Positions 1 through 12,730 are shown, counted from the stretch's first letter. The stretch is 64,000 bases of DNA from Lonicera japonica (GCA_021464415.1 CM038471.1:72766851-72830850); one strand, 5' to 3'. Numbers and translations: made by a program. The notes: generated from the letters alone by a model not told the origin.

Positions 1-2720
1 TTGTCTACTTGAGGTAGGTAAATTTTAGTTAGTGCCGGTTTGTTTTGAGCTTTTGTGAATTCAAAACAATGAAGAGTTGGAGGCTCGTTAACTTATGATT
101 CAACCTCACCTTCGACATGAACTATGAGAGATTCCTAGTGTGAATCCAAAACAATGAAGAGTTGGAAGCATTTGTATTTCACTTTGTTTTACGTGTCATT
201 AAGGTTTAGCAGTGTTGATTATGTCTTCTATTCCTAACAGGTTTAGGTTCTGCTTTCTTTTCTTTTTCCTCTATTTTTTTTTTGTCTTTGGTGCCTAGTA
301 GTTTTAGGGCTTGTTCGATTTATTGTGTTGGAATCGCAATTTTAGGGGAAACAAAGTAGCATTAGAAATAGGGCTGTGGACACTCTATAAAAGGAGTTGA
401 GAGGATTGTATTTGTAATCATTTCTTCACATTGAGATAATATATTGGACATTCGGACTTATCAACTTACATTTCGTGCCTTGTATGATTGTGCTTTTCTA
501 CCTTTATTCTTGTTGATTTCATACTGTGATTAAAAGGTCTTGTCGTACCAAGTGGTTCTTATTCGTTTTCTTTTGGGTGGGAAATAATGGTCAATTTGCA
601 TGATTGTTGACTACTGATTGGATGTAAGCAAGATACACCCAGCAATGGATTTGTCGTTGGAGAGGGGTGTAGTTTATTGATGGCTAATTTAGATTTTTAT
701 ACCTCCCGGCCTAGGGGCTAGGCAGCGGCCAGACGCCTCTGCTAGTAAGATCCTTACGATAATGTGGGAGCATTAGGCAAGATTGAATGATTTCAAATGG
801 AAATATTGACAACAAATCAATTAAGGGCTCTAAGCATCTCCGCTTACAACCCTTAACCTTTTATAACACTAATTTGGACATGCAGTTAAATGATGGCGGA
901 AATCAGCATAGAGTGTACGAACACAAAAAGGAGGGGTAAGGTCAAAATTAAGAGATTTATAAACATGGATTCATAAGAGTCCAATTCCTCTTGGGTCACC
1001 TCCGTTAGCGCCTTGGTCCATGCCAGTTGGAAGGTCTAAATGCATTCTTGGGGATTAGTCAGGTGTTGCAGGAGCATGGGTACCCTGAGAAATAAAAAAT
1101 AACAAAAAATAAAATCATTGCATTCATGTTCATGCCATGGCAACCTGTACTTTATTTGACAAGGTGCTGCTGCGATCTGTGATAATTGTCCTATAATGAC
1201 GCGATAATCTTTACAACATCAATAGGGTAGATAGATCTAAATTATGGTAGTTGATGTAGTAGACTAGTAGTAGGCCTATGTTGAATTGTTTAAGTAAGAT
1301 GGAAGTTGAGAAAAGTTGACTATTATGTGTGTTCAATCTTTGACATTACTAAAGTAGGGTACGGTTGTTTCTTGTTTAGTCATTTTTTTCTTTGGTAAAA
1401 GTGATAGCTTGTTTTTAACAATTCAATATGCGAAGGGCACATGTTAAGCACCTATAAATAGAAAGAATTAAATTATAACATGTATTAAATTAGGCACAGA
1501 TTCTTAGAAAAAGTGTTGTTCTTTCCATTCATAGTATGGTAACATGTGCACTTAGGGCACATGTTACCGTTTTCCATCTATTATAGTACTAGAAACATTA
1601 CCTTATTTTCATGTATAGATAAGAATAACTGAAAAAAATGCATTTGACATCTTAAGCCGACCTGATGGAGTTAGCGGAATGTAATCCACATCTAAAAGGG
1701 GAGGTCACAATGTCCCTGTACAGACTACGCACGTACCAATTCTGGTGGGTAGGAGTCTGTGTTTTGGGGATTAGTTGCTGCCACATCTTTATAGGGTATT
1801 ATTAGTCAAAAAAGAGTTCTAATGGATCAGGCAGATTAATACTGGGCTTATTAAAGCAAACATGATATTTGTAATTTAAGGTGTTGGATTTTACCCCCTT
1901 CCCTAGTGATGGAACCAGAAGGTGTTGTTAGGTGGGGCACTTTTACATATATGCGTAGAGGATGCATGCATATAAAAAACGTGTTATGTATATATATATG
2001 TGCAATTAGGTATGTGTAATATACTAGCAGTTGGTCATGTCCAAGGTCCGACTTCTGAGAATTTTGCGGTACGCAAAAAATTGATGGATAAAAAACACAA
2101 TCTTAGAGAGATGACAGTCTAAATGCAGATATACAAACTAATAGGGTCGTGTTTATAAATTTTAGAATTGTACTAAGAACAGAAAGTGAATTACTTTGTT
2201 TTTGCAAAAGAAATATATTCTTCACTAGTATAGAAACACTAGAGGTAGATATACATCGGACTTTAGGAATCCTTGTAGCGAGCTGCCTTGCGAATAACTC
2301 GTTTGGACATAACACTATGGTGTTTAATGCAGTCAAAGAGATGAGAACTAAGACACTTTGGGTCTTGAAAGTGAGTCTGATCCAAAAGAATATATGATGG
2401 CGCTTGTGTGATTATTATTTTTTGGCATTTTTAATGCTTTAGTGACTTTTGTACAGCCAAATTACTAGTATAAAGTGCATTCAAGTAAAACTGTAAAATT
2501 AGTATTTGTATTATTGTTTCAATAATACAGAATTTGCTGTGGGGATTCCCTACCGGACAAAATTATTTTAGTGTTGTAAAATATTCGCTTTATTGAAGAT
2601 CTTTGATTTGAATTCTTTTGAGGTTAGGGATTTAAATAATATTTGCTTTTGGGAAGATATTTCAATTCTTTATTTGCAGCAAAACTTTAATGATAATGGC
2701 ACTTTGGAATTTATTTGTTT
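1..2720. other. No gene supported; intergenic or upstream intron
   Basis: I see no coding exon that I can defend here. If the gene ending at 4673 is real, its earlier exons or first introns may lie in this stretch. A short direct repeat is visible: a segment around 57-83 containing CAATGAAGAGTTGG recurs around 141-168. Short open frames near 2103-2397 exist on both strands but match no family I know. Confidence 0.5.
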
Positions 2721-2721
2721 A

Positions 2722-2890
2722 GGGTCCAGTTGATAAAGTAGTTGGAAAATAATTGAGACACTACTTGGTGAGAGAATACCATCATCTGCGCCCAAAGAAT
2801 TTTATCCTCTGGAAAACCCAAAATGTAATGGAACATTTCACATTCGTCTCCTTGTCCAACTTCTCATAAAAAGTAGTAGTGTTTTTAGCT
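2722..2890. mobile_element. Degenerate MITE fragment, same family as 15514-15788
   Basis: The segment opens with GGGTCCAGTTGATAAAGTAG and later carries 'TGGAAAACCCAAAA' and 'CAACTTCTCATAAA'. The same three blocks, in the same order, occur in the MITE inside the OBERON4 intron. The right terminus is too decayed to place. Confidence 0.4.
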
Positions 2891-3248
2891 GTTTTCTATC
2901 ATCTTCCTTTTTTTCCCGAATGCACCCGCAATATATAAGTTTTATAGTTAATTTGTATCTCGAGTCTAGAGAGAGAGAAGGCAATGGTCCTGAAGGCAGA
3001 GGGCTTTGTCGTGGACCAATTTGTTGAAGCTGTTTCTGGGTATTCAGTCTTCGTGTATACGTTATACGTGAGAGATGATTATTCTTCACAGGCTTACCTG
3101 CAGCCGGCTACTGTATCTGCAGCCTTGTTTTGCTACTAGTGTATTGTAATATTTTCGTTTTCTTGTTAGTCTATGGTTATAGAAGTGGCAAATTAAGTTG
3201 GTATATTGCAGCATGTATTGAAATTACTAACTGATGAGGATTTTGCAG

Positions 3249-4673
3249 GTTCACACGACTAGCCAGTCTTCACCTATGCAGGCATATAATCAGGCTATCA
3301 ATGATCTGGACAAGGAACTTGATCATCTGAAGAATGCATTTGAGGTGTGTGACTTAATTCTCTTTCTTCATTTTTCTTTTAACTAGGAATTATATAGTTG
3401 GATTGAAGGCACTTCGGATGTTCCTCACAATTGTTTCAGGTGTTATTTGGGGATGCATGTACATGTGTTACCTTTGGGGCAGGGTTGGTGGGTGTTTTTT
3501 TTTGTGTGTGTGTGTTTTGGGGGGGGGGGGTCGAGACTCGAGAATTTCTTAGGTTTTACCTAAGCTTCGAGAATTAGGACCAGATGTATCAGCTTGTTAT
3601 AAGCATCGCGTGGAAGTAATTATGTAGCAGATGAGAGTAATCTTGAGTTAAAAGGTCAAATTTGGGGCTCAAGTGTGCTATGTTTGATATGTGGGAAAGT
3701 CATTAACTTTACTTCGATATTACTTCCTCCATCTTAAATTAAGAGCCCGCCTTTTCTTTTTGGAATATCCCTAATTAAGATTCCAATATCCTTTTTGGGA
3801 CATTTATAAATGAGCAATGATATTAGCACTCCACAAAAGTACTCTAGCATTCCAAAGTAATTTTTAGTGGCATTTTATAAGGATCTTTTGGGACACTTTT
3901 TTGTCACTAAAGATGATTTGGAATGGTAGCGTACTTTTTGCGAAGTGCGAATATCATTACCCTTTATAAATTTGCCATATCTGACAATAGTAACAAGTTT
4001 TATTCTTAGCCAATCATTATTTTGAAAATAGTGTATTATTAAAAACGCGTGAAATCAATTTTATATGGAGGTACGTTCTGTTTTCTTATGTCTGAAATTG
4101 ATAGTCTCACTTTGACCTTTTGGGACTTTTTAAGAAAGCATGAAGTTTAACCTAATCAATGATCAAGGGTACAACTTATTTTCTATTTAGAGAGTTGGTA
4201 CATTGATTTTGTCCCAAAAAGGAAACAGGACTATCAGTTTGAGATGGAGGGACTACTATTTTGGATTAGTACGCTCAATGTTTTATTATTAGTTTTTGTG
4301 GAGATTCCCAAGGGAATAGCACATCTAGGGCATAAGTGAACCCTCGGGGATTACTCGGATGGTCTAAGAGGCCTAGACTGGTTTGGGGTGTGGTTCGTCT
4401 TAAAATTGTAAAATTTTCTTTCATATGTATCATTCATATACTTCAAGGAAAGGTTATTAGAATTATATTCTTTTTTTAATTGATTGGCGCTGGGGCAGTT
4501 GTTCAAGGGTTCTCATCTGTAATCTCTAATTACACACTGAAAAACATGAATGAAATCTCTTTTATATGATTCGACTTATTACTTCCCATCAAAGACTTGG
4601 AATTTGTGGATCATCTACTTCATCACATTTTCTTCAATCTTATTTGCAGGCTGAGGTGGCGAAGCATTCATAG
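3249..4673 (+). CDS. Last two coding exons of an unrecognised plant gene (partial)
   Basis: Two short exons read well on the plus strand: 3249-3344, preceded by a TTTTGCAG acceptor and followed by a GTGTGTG donor, and 4650-4673, preceded by TTATTTGCAG and ending in TAG. Both are phase 0 and join to a 39-residue C-terminus, VHTTSQSSP...[15 protein letters not shown] plus AEVAKHS. The middle is acidic, Leu-rich and heptad-like ([12 protein letters not shown]), so a short coiled coil is likely. I do not recognise the family. The 1.3 kb intron between them holds a Stowaway-like element with a second MITE inside. Earlier exons were not found in 1-3248. The call rests on splice signals, matching phase and composition only. 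Confidence 0.4.
3723..4253. mobile_element. Stowaway-like MITE (interrupted)
   Basis: Terminal repeats are CTTCCTCCATCTTAAA on the left and, read in reverse complement, GTCCCTCCATCTCAAA on the right. The element is flanked by TA on both sides (3721-3722 and 4254-4255), as expected for Tc1/mariner Stowaway elements. It is longer than usual because another MITE sits inside it at 3812-3962. Confidence 0.65.
3812..3962. mobile_element. Mutator-type MITE nested in the Stowaway element
   Basis: The 151 bp element has imperfect inverted ends (GAGCAATGATATT and GGGTAATGATATT) that continue inward through GCACT and AAAAGTAC. It is flanked by the perfect 9 bp duplication TTTATAAAT at 3803-3811 and 3963-3971. 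A 9 bp target duplication is typical of Mutator-like elements. Confidence 0.7.
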
Positions 4674-6640
4674 GACTACTAAAGCTTAACAAGGTGACAG
4701 TGCTAATTTTGATGTCTGGTGTGCAATGCCCCCCACCCCACTTTTTTTAAAGTAACTGAAGGAACTGTATTGTATTAGGATTGTTATCACAGTTTGTTAT
4801 TAATATGTAGTGTGCTCAACTCTGGTTATAAAAAAAATGTCTGATGCCATGACATCGTTCAAGTTGAAAGCCTAAAAAGTAAATCTTTAAGCAGGATTCG
4901 GTTATGGGTACCCCTTTTGCTTTGTATCTACTGTGCATTTTCCTTTGCATATTTGTTAGGAGTAATATATAAGAGCAATGGTATATACTTACTGGCTTTA
5001 TTTACCGTTTATTCATACCGGACGGATCATTCCAACTCATTAATGATGCATTTGGTATGATTATCCGGTATATGAAGCCGATAAGAATATCATTTTTTGT
5101 ATAATAAATTTTACTCCCGCTATGTAATTTTTTTTTTGAACATCAAAAAGCCAAACTACATTACTAAGAACAACAAGAACAAAATATTAGAAAATAAACC
5201 GATCCTACTAATGGATCTGAAAAAACTAAACAAGGAGAAATCACAAAGAAACTCCAAAACAAAAACTAAGAAAGTAACCTCTAGAGACATATATCTCCAT
5301 TCCAAGGGATGAATCATCTCCCTGTGAAACTGCTCAAACCAACAACTAATCAGGTTCTTGGCCAAAGCAGAGGAATGGGACAAACGCATAGCTTCAAAGC
5401 ACTAATCAAGAGTCTTTATTCAACTCTATGAACTTTCAAGGAAAACTATATTCAGATCTAATCAGCAGTCAAAGAGTACAAGTTATTTAGCTTTGTGAGA
5501 TCTTTACCTTGAATACAACATGGGGAAAAGATTTTTAGTTCTGAGATGTTTTTGAAGGAAAGATAATAGTCCTAATTCAAAACGTAGTGGTGCACTGGGG
5601 TTGGGGCTATGCTTCATGCACGTCTTATTTTCGTTTATACTATGTCTCTTTAAAACTGATTTTCCTAACTGAAATAAGCTCTTAGCGCTTGGAATCTAGT
5701 ACCATTTAAAGTTGGTAGGCGCGTTAAGTTTTTGATCTTCTGATTTTGTCATTGCAAGCTGCCAAGCTTTAATTTCACTTTTTTTTTTTTTTTTGATATT
5801 TTAGCATAATTAATCTGATTTGAATTCTTACACTTTCAAAAGTATTAAGATCCTCAACAGTTGGACCACTTATTAATTTATTAATTTCTTTTTAAATTAT
5901 TTATACTCGCATCACGCGTGCGCGAAAATTTAGTATATGTTAAAGATAGAGTCTGAAATCGACTATTTTCCTAAAGGTAAGTAAGAATATAACATGAATC
6001 ATGCCTTATAGTTTGTGGTAATATAATTACATAATAATCCATTATTTGTAAAATAAATACAAGGTGTTTAAGTAAAATGAGCACAAAACAAGCTGTGAGT
6101 ATCTAATAAATCGGGCAATTTTACATTAGAAGATTGTCTTTCCACAAGTTTTGACCAATACGTTTTTTCTTTTCCATTTCTTGTCGACAATAGCATTATT
6201 ATAATGTTTGTAACAAATACAATTTATCAATTTTCTTATTTTGTAGATTAAGGAAGGAAACATTTTTCTAAAACGAAAAAGGGTAATTTCATAATTTGAA
6301 GTAGGTATGCAATTTCATATATTAGTTCACTAATGCAAATGAAATAGAGAAATTCGAATATGCATATCCTACATTATATTTATTTGCGGATACAGATGTT
6401 ATTTTGTAATCCAAAGTGCAATTATATTGAATCAACATGAGTGTGTTTCTCTTTAAAGAGCAATTTACTACAATTTATCATTTTTTTTTATTGGACAAAT
6501 CCAGTGTTTCTATACAAAGAGCACTATACAGTCAAATTGAATCGGCGTATTATAAATAAAGAGTAGATACTTTCTAACATTTCTTAAATATATCACATCC
6601 ACATATATCCAAATTAAAATAATTATACAAAGCAAGAGGA
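4674..6640. other. Intergenic; no gene seen
   Basis: AT-rich sequence. The first part would hold the 3' UTR of the gene ending at 4673. A T-run at about 5128-5136 followed by GAACATCAAAAAGCC looks like the tail of a minus-strand retroposon, with an open but unrecognised minus frame at 5156-5389. Nothing else is supportable. Confidence 0.45.
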
Positions 6641-6785
6641 AAAAAAAAAGAAGGAAAAATGAAGGAAGAAAATATTAGGTGATAGAACACAGTTCCAACC
6701 ACTGAAGATCCTCTCACTTCAGTCCCATATCCCACTTGTATCTTCATGCATTAAAGTATTGTACCTTTGGGTACAACACATAAAA

Positions 6786-7160
6786 CTACCAATGGTGATT
6801 GAGCATAGATGTCCAAGCACAATAAGCACAAACAATCCTTTGAGAAATATAAACATAAACAGCAAATGATAAGCTCATCAACATCAAGTCCTTCCAGTCT
6901 CCCTTTTGCTTTGGACTCAAATTTCTCTTCAATTTTCCCCCCATCTTCTCAACTCCCACTAAAATCTTCATCAAAATCCCAACTTTCTTTTCCTTTCCCT
7001 TTTCCTTTTCCTTTGTTTGTGGGCTTAATGGATCAAAGGGTACCCTGCTCTGGCAAGAAACAGAGAAGGGGATTCTTGAATTGGTCTTGTTTCTGAGTTC
7101 TTGAGCTGAAATGGTGCTGTTTTTGATGGGGAAGGAGTGGCCAAGTGAGAGATAAGCCAT
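6786..7160 (-). CDS. Small predicted single-pass membrane protein, unknown function
   Basis: A 124-residue minus-strand frame. The N-terminus (MAYLSLGHSFPIKNSTISAQ...) is rich in Ser, Thr, Asn and hydroxylated residues with few acids, as in an organelle transit peptide. The middle is very Lys-rich (KEKEKGKEKK). Near the C-terminus a tract from about residue 92 to 118 (LMLMSLSFAVYVYISQRIVCAYCAW) could span a membrane, with two Cys three apart. I do not recognise the family. Shorter starts are possible: the Met of MKILVGVEKMGGKLKRNLSPKQKGDWKDL, or that of MGGKLKRN, would give a more compact protein. It could also be one exon of a larger transcript. An antisense frame at 6809-7096 is pyrimidine-run shadow. 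Confidence 0.45.
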   Translation of the reverse strand: MAYLSLGHSFPIKNSTISAQELRNKTNSRIPFSVSCQSRVPFDPLSPQTKEKEKGKEKKVGILMKILVGVEKMGGKLKRNLSPKQKGDWKDLMLMSLSFAVYVYISQRIVCAYCAWTSMLNHHW

Positions 7161-7464
7161 TATTGAAGAGAGGAAGATTCAAGGTATTGTTTATGGAAGA
7201 GAGAGAAAGCGTGGATCTTAGATTGTTTGAGCAGATATTAAAGTTGTGTTTGACCCTCCTTTCTTTTGGGGGAGGAGGAGAAGATAAACCAATCACTTTC
7301 ATCATGAAAAGGTCTCCAGAAAATATCTCTCTTCTCAATGGAGCTTAGCGGCCAGGTGGTCCCTTGTATTCTTAATAAAAAAGACTTGCAAATGATTCTT
7401 ATAGATGAGGTTTATTGTAATTGTGCGAGTCGATTTTTTTTTGTGTTTGTAAGAAAGAAATCCT

Positions 7465-7862
7465 TATAGCATTTTTAATGAGCATGTGTAAAAATAATTA
7501 AGTATTGTATAAAATTTATACAATATATAATTTTTTTATTGCTCTAATAATTATATAAAATCTAAGACAACTACGTTTTTGTATATAATGGTTGTTTATT
7601 TTACACGTCCAATTTACCTAGTCAAATATAATTTTTTCTTTACCCACTCATTCTCTCGCCTCATTAACTCAATCACATCATTAATATTCTTTCTCCTCAT
7701 TTGTGTAGTTTTGTGTTATTTATGTGATTGTTTTTTATTGGACCACTTAGTTTTACACAAGATTATTAATATTGGTTCTATGTGTAAATTTTTTATGTAA
7801 AACTCACTTGCCATATAAGATTTACACAATAATTTTATACAACCCTATTAAAGATGCTCTTA
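7465..7862. mobile_element. MITE with GAGCATCTTTAAT-type ends
   Basis: Left end reads TTATAGCATTTTTAATG and the right end, in reverse complement, CTAAGAGCATCTTTAATAGG. Both ends continue into matching GTGTAAAA and GTATAAAATT blocks. It lies just upstream of the small minus-strand gene. The target duplication is not clear. Confidence 0.5.
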
Positions 7863-10560
7863 GTTAGTTTGGTTCTCGTCCATGAGATTAATAATACCTT
7901 TTGTTCTAGTGGCACACTGGCACCTAGGTGGAGCCAGGAATTAAGTTCAAGAAAGGTAATATTATAATAAAGTTAAAATTAAAATATTATATTAAGATAC
8001 TTAATATTTTATATGTCAAAAATTAAAATCATATATCTAAATACAATATTTTTCTTCGAAACTTCATATTTTAAAAAATACTAAATAATATCTTCATTAT
8101 CAATAGTTTCATAGTCGGCACTTACAAGGACCAAAATTATAACAATTTGTCATTTCTGTATTCAATTGCAAAATCATAAAACTTTACCCTCAACTTATTC
8201 AAGTTATTGCACATCCACCCCTTGCCAAATACTTTCACCTATTTCGCATATACCCCCCTCAAACCCCACCGCCAACTCCAATGTTCTCTTAAATACAATA
8301 CATTGCCTTGCATTTTTCCCATTATTACACATAGCCCCCCTTAAATCTCATGTGGGGCCACCACCCCCTGGCCACCTGCTGGTAGAATGATAGTTGGTGA
8401 TGACATTTTACCCATTCTCCCATTTCTTTTTATGCAATTAAAATTGGGAAAATATTTTTATCGGTACGCATCTATGCATTCATGAATTATATCCATGAAT
8501 GCTTGTCGGTAGGAAAAGACTATAAGAATAATCCAATAATGATAACATTGTTCTTAAAATTACTTACAATTTCTTAAAATTCTATAAAATTTGTGACACC
8601 CTTTAGTGTTTGTTTGGAGTTTTGGAGATTTCATGGAATCTTAGATTCCCTTCCTTTTAGAATTATGAAATATAGAATTCTCCAAATTATGATATTTAAT
8701 TCCTCCTACAAGAGGGGTGTTTAAACTTGGAAACGCTCTCAACATAATTTTGAAAGACTGTAATATCCTTCAATTTTACAAAGAATAAATCAATATTCCA
8801 ATCAAATTCTTTACCCCTTTTCCTACTTTACCCACATCATAATATTTCATTTTAAGGAAAATATTGTCGCTACTTTTACTTTCACAAGAATTCTCTCTGT
8901 TTTCCTATCTCTGTGAAGATAGTTTTCTTCTATTTGGTTCTCATTTTCTAAAATTAAAAGCCAACAGTTTTTATCTTTTATAAAAAGGAAAATTGAACTG
9001 GGATGAAAATAAAGGTGATACACCCACCATATTTGTCACTAACACCTTTTCCTTTTTTTTAACTAAAAACATATCTCAACACCTTCATTTTTTGTTATAA
9101 ATACCCCTTCACCTAATTTTCATTTAACTAATTTTCCTAATGATTATAAATATTAACTTATACATTTATCCAATTCTTAATAAACTAATCTAACATTAAC
9201 CAAAATAATCAAACACATCTCTCACGTCTTTGTCATCCCCTATATTCATCATCACATGCTTCTTGCATCAAGTAAAACGAGAGAGAGATGAGAGACATGG
9301 TTCTTTATCATTTAAACTCCCAAAATCAAGAAATCATAACCAAATTGAAATACAAACATGATTGGTGGGTAGTTTGAAGTTTGGATTATGAAAGAGAAAA
9401 AGCAATATACTTGAGATGGTAGAGAAAGAAGAAATTCAAGAGAAAGTTGGTGGTGATATTCCACTCTAAGATGAAACTAAAGATGTATTGTAGTTGTTAT
9501 TATTAGTGTATTAATGTGTATATAATCTTTTATTCACCATTCAAATTGAAACAAACATATAATCCACAAAACAGAGTATAAAATGGGTTATGTTCAGGTT
9601 TTACTCGATTTATATAAGGAGAGTAAGTTTGCTACAACTTTCCCCAAGTAAAACGAATGTGTACAAACACGTTCACCCTAAGATAATCGAGTTTGTAGTA
9701 AGTTACTTTCCCAAAGTAAACCGATCCAGTACTAATTTTGTATACAATTTCAGGATTTATTATTTCAATCTGGCATATGGGGAGAGATATCAATATTTGA
9801 AAATATTAATTTCACGGCAATACAATTATAACCAACTCTTAAATTTACCGAGCACATTGTTGAAAAAGAAAGTCCGAAGGATCTTAATTATAAGCTTGGT
9901 TCTGTATTGATAATCGAGCCATAATTGATTTTTTCTTACCTAAAGTCGAAGACCCAAAACATTGGATGTGTATACCTGATGCGTGTTTTATCACAACGTC
10001 GACGTACAACTGTATAATTGTTATTATCAAACACGAGAAGTTTAACTTTCTTTCCCCACGCTGAGCTGCTAGCGGAAGGTAGTGAAGTTCGTGTTATCTA
10101 CCTTACGTTTGTTTATGGTAACAATTTTGTTAGTATCACCTTGAAGGATAATGCATTGCTCCCCAACGTTGTTAGCATGTGGAATGTACTTCGAACTCTT
10201 AAGACAGCTGCTTGGTAACAACTTTTCGCCGATAGACTTCAATTTTACAAAAAAATGATATATAATTGTCCTTAGAACAAAAGATTTACCAATCATAATC
10301 AAATGATTAATGATTGCTCATACTTTTATTCTTTTTTGTTATGCGTACATGTCGCAAAGTATTTGTTGTGTTTTTTTGTGAATGTGGATATAATTAAATT
10401 TGTAAATCCGTTATATATGTAATTTTTTGAGAAATTGGCCTGAATTGGAAATGTAAAAGTCATGTGTGTATTTTTGTGAAGCTAGGCTAAATTTATTGTG
10501 TAAACCTTTTATATGTAATTTTTGTTATATGAATGAAATAATAAGTCTCTCTTATTGTGT
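7863..10560. other. Intergenic; no gene seen
   Basis: AT-rich with a C-rich patch at 8160-8370 made of repeated ACCCCC-like runs. Open frames at 8166, 9590, 10018 and 10069 lack family similarity, a plausible start context or splice partners. I see no strong inverted-repeat element here. Confidence 0.5.
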
Positions 10561-10564
10561 ATGT

Positions 10565-12115
10565 AGGTCGGATTTCAACCCTAGAGGGGGGTGAATAGGG
10601 TTTTTAAAACTAAATGCGGAATTTAAAAACTTTTCTAACAATGTTTAAGTAAAACAAATTATCAAGGAATGCAATTAAATAAACAAACAATTAAATAAAC
10701 AATCTCAAGCAAACAATAATGTAGCAAGTAAATAATGAGATTGAGTTAGAAAGATTGAATCGATTTGAAGTCCAAGACGTTTTGTCCACACGGTTTTGGT
10801 TTACCAAACCATAATCCGCGCTCGGTTAGTTCCCCGAGAATTTTCACTAATTCCAATCTCCTTCCGGGTGAAGATCAAACCACTACAAGTGTTGTTGTCT
10901 CACTATACTCTTTACAAATATTGCTTAACCACAATATTCTCACAAGAATCTCTCTCTTGCTAACCTTGTGAGATTTACCTCTCACAATATCTAAACAAGA
11001 ATTTACCTTCTTGTTTTTCCAATGAGATTTACCTCTCACAATTTGAATATAAAAGTTTGGTGATTCACACCAATTTACAATAACTCTCTCAAGTGTTTGT
11101 AGAATACAATTTAAGCTCACACTAGAGTTATCTTGAATGATCAATATGATATAGCTCAAATAAAAGATGATTGATCAAAAACAATTTCTTGAATCTTTGA
11201 ATAATGAAGATATATGAAGTAGAGAGTATAAGAGTGATTCAAGTTGTGTAAAATGAGTCTTGGAAGTCATATTTATAGTCCCAAAAGTGATATAGCCGTT
11301 TGTGAGGTTTGTTAGAAGTTTGATACAAAAAATAGTAAAAAAATCAGAAATCCAACGGCTATATTCTGGGCCATCAGTCGACTGAGCAAAGCTTCTTAGT
11401 CGACTGACTGAGCCTCAGTCGACTGAGCATAAGCCATCAGTCGACTGATGGACTCTGCTGTCCATCAGGCCAAAAGGCTAAAATCCCAATTTTTGCACTT
11501 TTGCATATAAGCTCCAAAATCAATTCTAATGCTTTGGGGACTTTAAAAATAAGTTCCTAAGACACCTATTTTTGGGAAAACTCAAAATATGATCATTTGA
11601 ATTTAATATCAATTTATTTCAAAACCGGTTTTTGCATGAATGATGTTTTGAAATGATTTTTGATTCAAACTGATTTTGATCAATCTAAGAATGATATATC
11701 AATATATATGAGCTATATAATCAATCAATGAAGAAACTTTACATCAATCCTAAGCATACACTCAATTACCGAATATGTGAGTCTTTGAATGATTTTAATA
11801 GTTTCTTCAACTTGATTCTTCTTTTGAAGCTTTTCCCCTTGAGGCTTTGGCGTATGATCCTTGATCTTTTGAGCTTCATGAAATGCATTGCTAGCATGTG
11901 AATGATAAGGTTGATCTCTTGCTAGTCCAATGCTTCGTTGACTTGATCGAATATTGATTCCATTGATCCTTGTCATGCTTCCTTTGAGCAATCATACTAT
12001 TCTTGATTTTCCAAATAAGAAATCTATAATCTTAAATCAAGAACATGTTAAATTACACATGATTAAATTATTGCTATTATCAAAATAAGATTAAGACCTT
12101 CTAGGTCAATAGTGT
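10565..12115. mobile_element. LTR-retrotransposon-like repeat, no coding capacity
   Basis: Starts near TAGGTCGGATTTCAACCC then CTAGAGGGGGGTGAATAGG, a phrase I associate with plant non-coding LTR-type repeats, and ends near AAGACCTTCTAGGTCAA. Read on the minus strand there is a TATAAATA box at about 11270. A block of palindromic CAGTCGACTG motifs lies upstream of it at 11373-11450. A diverged copy in the opposite orientation fills the right edge of the window (63202-64000). No TG/CA termini or target duplication could be fixed. Confidence 0.45.
11373..11450. repeat. Cluster of four CAGTCGACTG-type palindromes
   Basis: Four GTCGAC-centred palindromes occur within about 80 bp: ATCAGTCGACTGAG, TTAGTCGACTGACTGAG, CTCAGTCGACTGAG and ATCAGTCGACTGAT. 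They sit upstream of the minus-strand TATAAATA box of the surrounding repeat. Confidence 0.85.
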
Positions 12116-12143
12116 ATACTTTTTGTTATGCGATATCATGCCT

Positions 12144-12385
12144 CACCATTCTATTGCCTTATGTTAGGCGAGTGATTATTAACACACTTACCCCATATAG
12201 GACGAATGTGTGATTGCACTCACTTCTCATTAGACAAACCTTATTTAAAAAACACTTTAGTACACTCATCACTCCATTGTTTTATGTTAGATGAATGCTT
12301 AACAACACATTCACCTAATGTAAGATGAGTCTATGAACATGCACTCATCTCTCATTAGGCGAGCCTAATTTAAAAAATACTTTAT
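12144..12385. repeat. Tandem repeat, two units of about 122 bp
   Basis: The units begin near CATTCTATTGCCTTATGTTAG (12147) and CACTCCATTGTTTTATGTTAG (12270). Each then carries TAACACA, a CTCATCTCTCATTAGGC-like block and TTTAAAAAATACTTTA. The same blocks appear in the opposite orientation inside the element at 21726-22114. Confidence 0.65.
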
Positions 12386-12730
12386 GTAAAGGACGGAGCT
12401 GAGGCCGGGACCAGTGGATGTACAGCGAGACCTAACGAAGGTAAAAGTGAGGGAAGTGAAGAAGAGAGGTCTGGTTTGATGTATTTTTCTTCTTCTTTTT
12501 TTAAATTTTAATTAGAGTTAGTTTTAATTAATATATTAAGTTTTAATTGAGAGGGAGTTAGCAATTAGAAATTGACCTTATAAGATGTTTGTGACAAAAG
12601 GGGTGTAAATAACACACCCCAAGATAAAAGGCTAGAGGAAACATGAAGATAAAAAAAGAAAGCCCCCCGGGCCCCCCCTAGAGCCACTAACGTTGACTCA
12701 AAATGGGAATAACTATTTATGTTTTCCTAC
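12386..12730. other. Intergenic repeat flank
   Basis: Contains AAGATGTTTGTGACAAAA followed by GGGGTGTAAATAACACACC (about 12583-12620), which matches the right end of the element at 21726-22114, so this stretch belongs to the same repeat family as 12144-12385. A short run of C and G at about 12663-12679 (CCCCCCGGGCCCCCCC) is notable in AT-rich DNA. Confidence 0.45.

Noticed and set aside
2103..2397. Overlapping open frames on both strands
   Set aside because: Neither shows conserved motifs; the plus frame starts in AT-rich DNA and ends in a repeat-like stretch.
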